DNA from: a bacterium
GTDB taxonomy: Bacteria > Fidelibacterota > Marinisomatia > Marinisomatales > JAHJCW01
DNA: 14,409 bases
Direction of reading: 5' to 3'
Assembly: GCA_018812885.1 (NCBI GenBank)
Contig: JAHJCW010000114.1
Span: 1 to 14,409, forward strand
Part shown: positions 14,023-14,409 of the stretch, piece after piece
Numbering within the stretch: the first letter of the stretch is position 1
Layout of the letters: each line of letters starts with the position of its first letter
Program-made: the position numbers and the translations under genes
Notes under the pieces: model-generated
The model's database searches: none
Seen by the model: only the letters and a program-made list of their open reading frames with translations
Told to the model about the DNA's origin: nothing

Positions 14023-14409
14023 ATGGCAACTTGGAACAAAAAAACATTTACGGAAGATTTACGAAAAAATTGCACTAGAGAAGTCGCTAAAGTAGGAATT
14101 GAACTAATCGATTTCTCCGAGAAATATGCCGATAACATTACTTGGGGACGCGGTAGTGATAATGGTACACTTACATTCAGATGCGAATCTGATTCAGGTT
14201 TAATTCCATTATTTCACCTAAGTTCTGATGGAAAACTGAATTTACTTATTAATTTCTTAAGAAGTAAGGATATCCCAAAACAAGTTATACGTGATATAAT
14301 ATTGAAATTAGAATCAAATTTACTTAGGGATTATGATGAAGAAATGTATCCCTCGGATATTTTTGAAAATATAGATGGATTATTCCATACAAAAACACAA
14401 TTAGATAAA
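14023..14409 (+). CDS. Unrecognised protein, 5' part only, runs off the window
   Basis: An open frame starts at ATG 14023, with GAGG at 14009-14012 as a fair ribosome site, and continues for 129 codons to the last base without a stop, so the 3' end is missing. The visible part begins MATWNKKTFTEDLRKNC, is soluble and charged, lacks a signal peptide, and contains an aromatic-glycine stretch ITWGRGSDNGTLTFRCESDSG at about 39-59, then a helical, leucine-rich part (LINFLRSKDIPKQVIRDIILKLE). The WGRG...G..TF pattern recalls short domains found at the ends of some nuclease-like hypothetical proteins, but this is only a resemblance and I do not assign a function. Codon use matches the neighbours and a terminator precedes it, so it starts a new transcription unit. 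Confidence 0.7.
   Translation, partial: MATWNKKTFTEDLRKNCTREVAKVGIELIDFSEKYADNITWGRGSDNGTLTFRCESDSGLIPLFHLSSDGKLNLLINFLRSKDIPKQVIRDIILKLESNLLRDYDEEMYPSDIFENIDGLFHTKTQLDK

Noticed and set aside
1..14409. Defence system, CRISPR, prophage or transposon signals
   Set aside because: No repeat-spacer array, integrase, transposase, nuclease or toxin-antitoxin pair is recognisable; gene content looks chromosomal and housekeeping to accessory-metabolic.

Overview
The window comes from an AT-rich bacterial genome (about one third G+C by eye) with a Gram-negative envelope. It has several lipoprotein signal peptides, one with an SCDD sorting region, and a peptidase with an apparent outer-membrane barrel tail. 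Shine-Dalgarno sites are patchy and some starts are TTG or GTG. This style suits the Bacteroidota / Marinimicrobia / Calditrichota (FCB) assemblage; the phylum is an inference, not proven. A PerR, peroxiredoxin, Fe-SOD and rubrerythrin set is common in anaerobes or microaerophiles that meet oxygen. All recognised genes are on the + strand. I see no tRNA, rRNA, CRISPR array, insertion sequence or phage gene.

Region 1 (1-2314): a membrane sensor of four-helix plus HAMP type that ends at the HAMP domain. It overlaps in a TAATG junction with trkH, the pore subunit of a K+ uptake system. Region 2 (2380-3495): two small polytopic membrane proteins, the first a YhhN/TMEM86-type lysoplasmalogenase relative, the second unrecognised.

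Region 3 (3588-7353): a tightly packed run encoding a probable outer-membrane lipoprotein, an AAMDC/Mth938-like protein, a serine hydrolase lipoprotein of the beta-lactamase/class C type (broken by one extra A in an A8 run), an alpha/beta-hydrolase lipoprotein and a membrane-anchored alpha/beta hydrolase. Junctions overlap or are under 10 bases, so this looks like one operon for cell-envelope or extracytoplasmic ester/lipid chemistry. Its substrate cannot be read from sequence.

Region 4 (7354-9827): an oxidative-stress block. A short PerR-type Fur regulator lies behind a Fur-box-like inverted repeat and is followed closely by a typical 2-Cys peroxiredoxin, an iron superoxide dismutase and, after a terminator, a rubrerythrin with its own strong terminator. 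PerR would sense peroxide, SOD would convert superoxide to peroxide, and Prx and rubrerythrin would reduce the peroxide.

Region 5 (9944-14409): an exported TPR protein whose stop codon seems to have arisen nine codons early, a large M1 metallopeptidase with a C-terminal beta-barrel-like domain, and the 5' part of an unrecognised gene that runs off the window. Strong intrinsic terminators separate these units.

The least ordinary items are the kinase-less HAMP sensor coupled to trkH, the hydrolase operon with an embedded AAMDC homologue, the M1-barrel fusion, an inserted segment in the peroxiredoxin, and two apparent recent lesions (an A8 frameshift and a premature stop).
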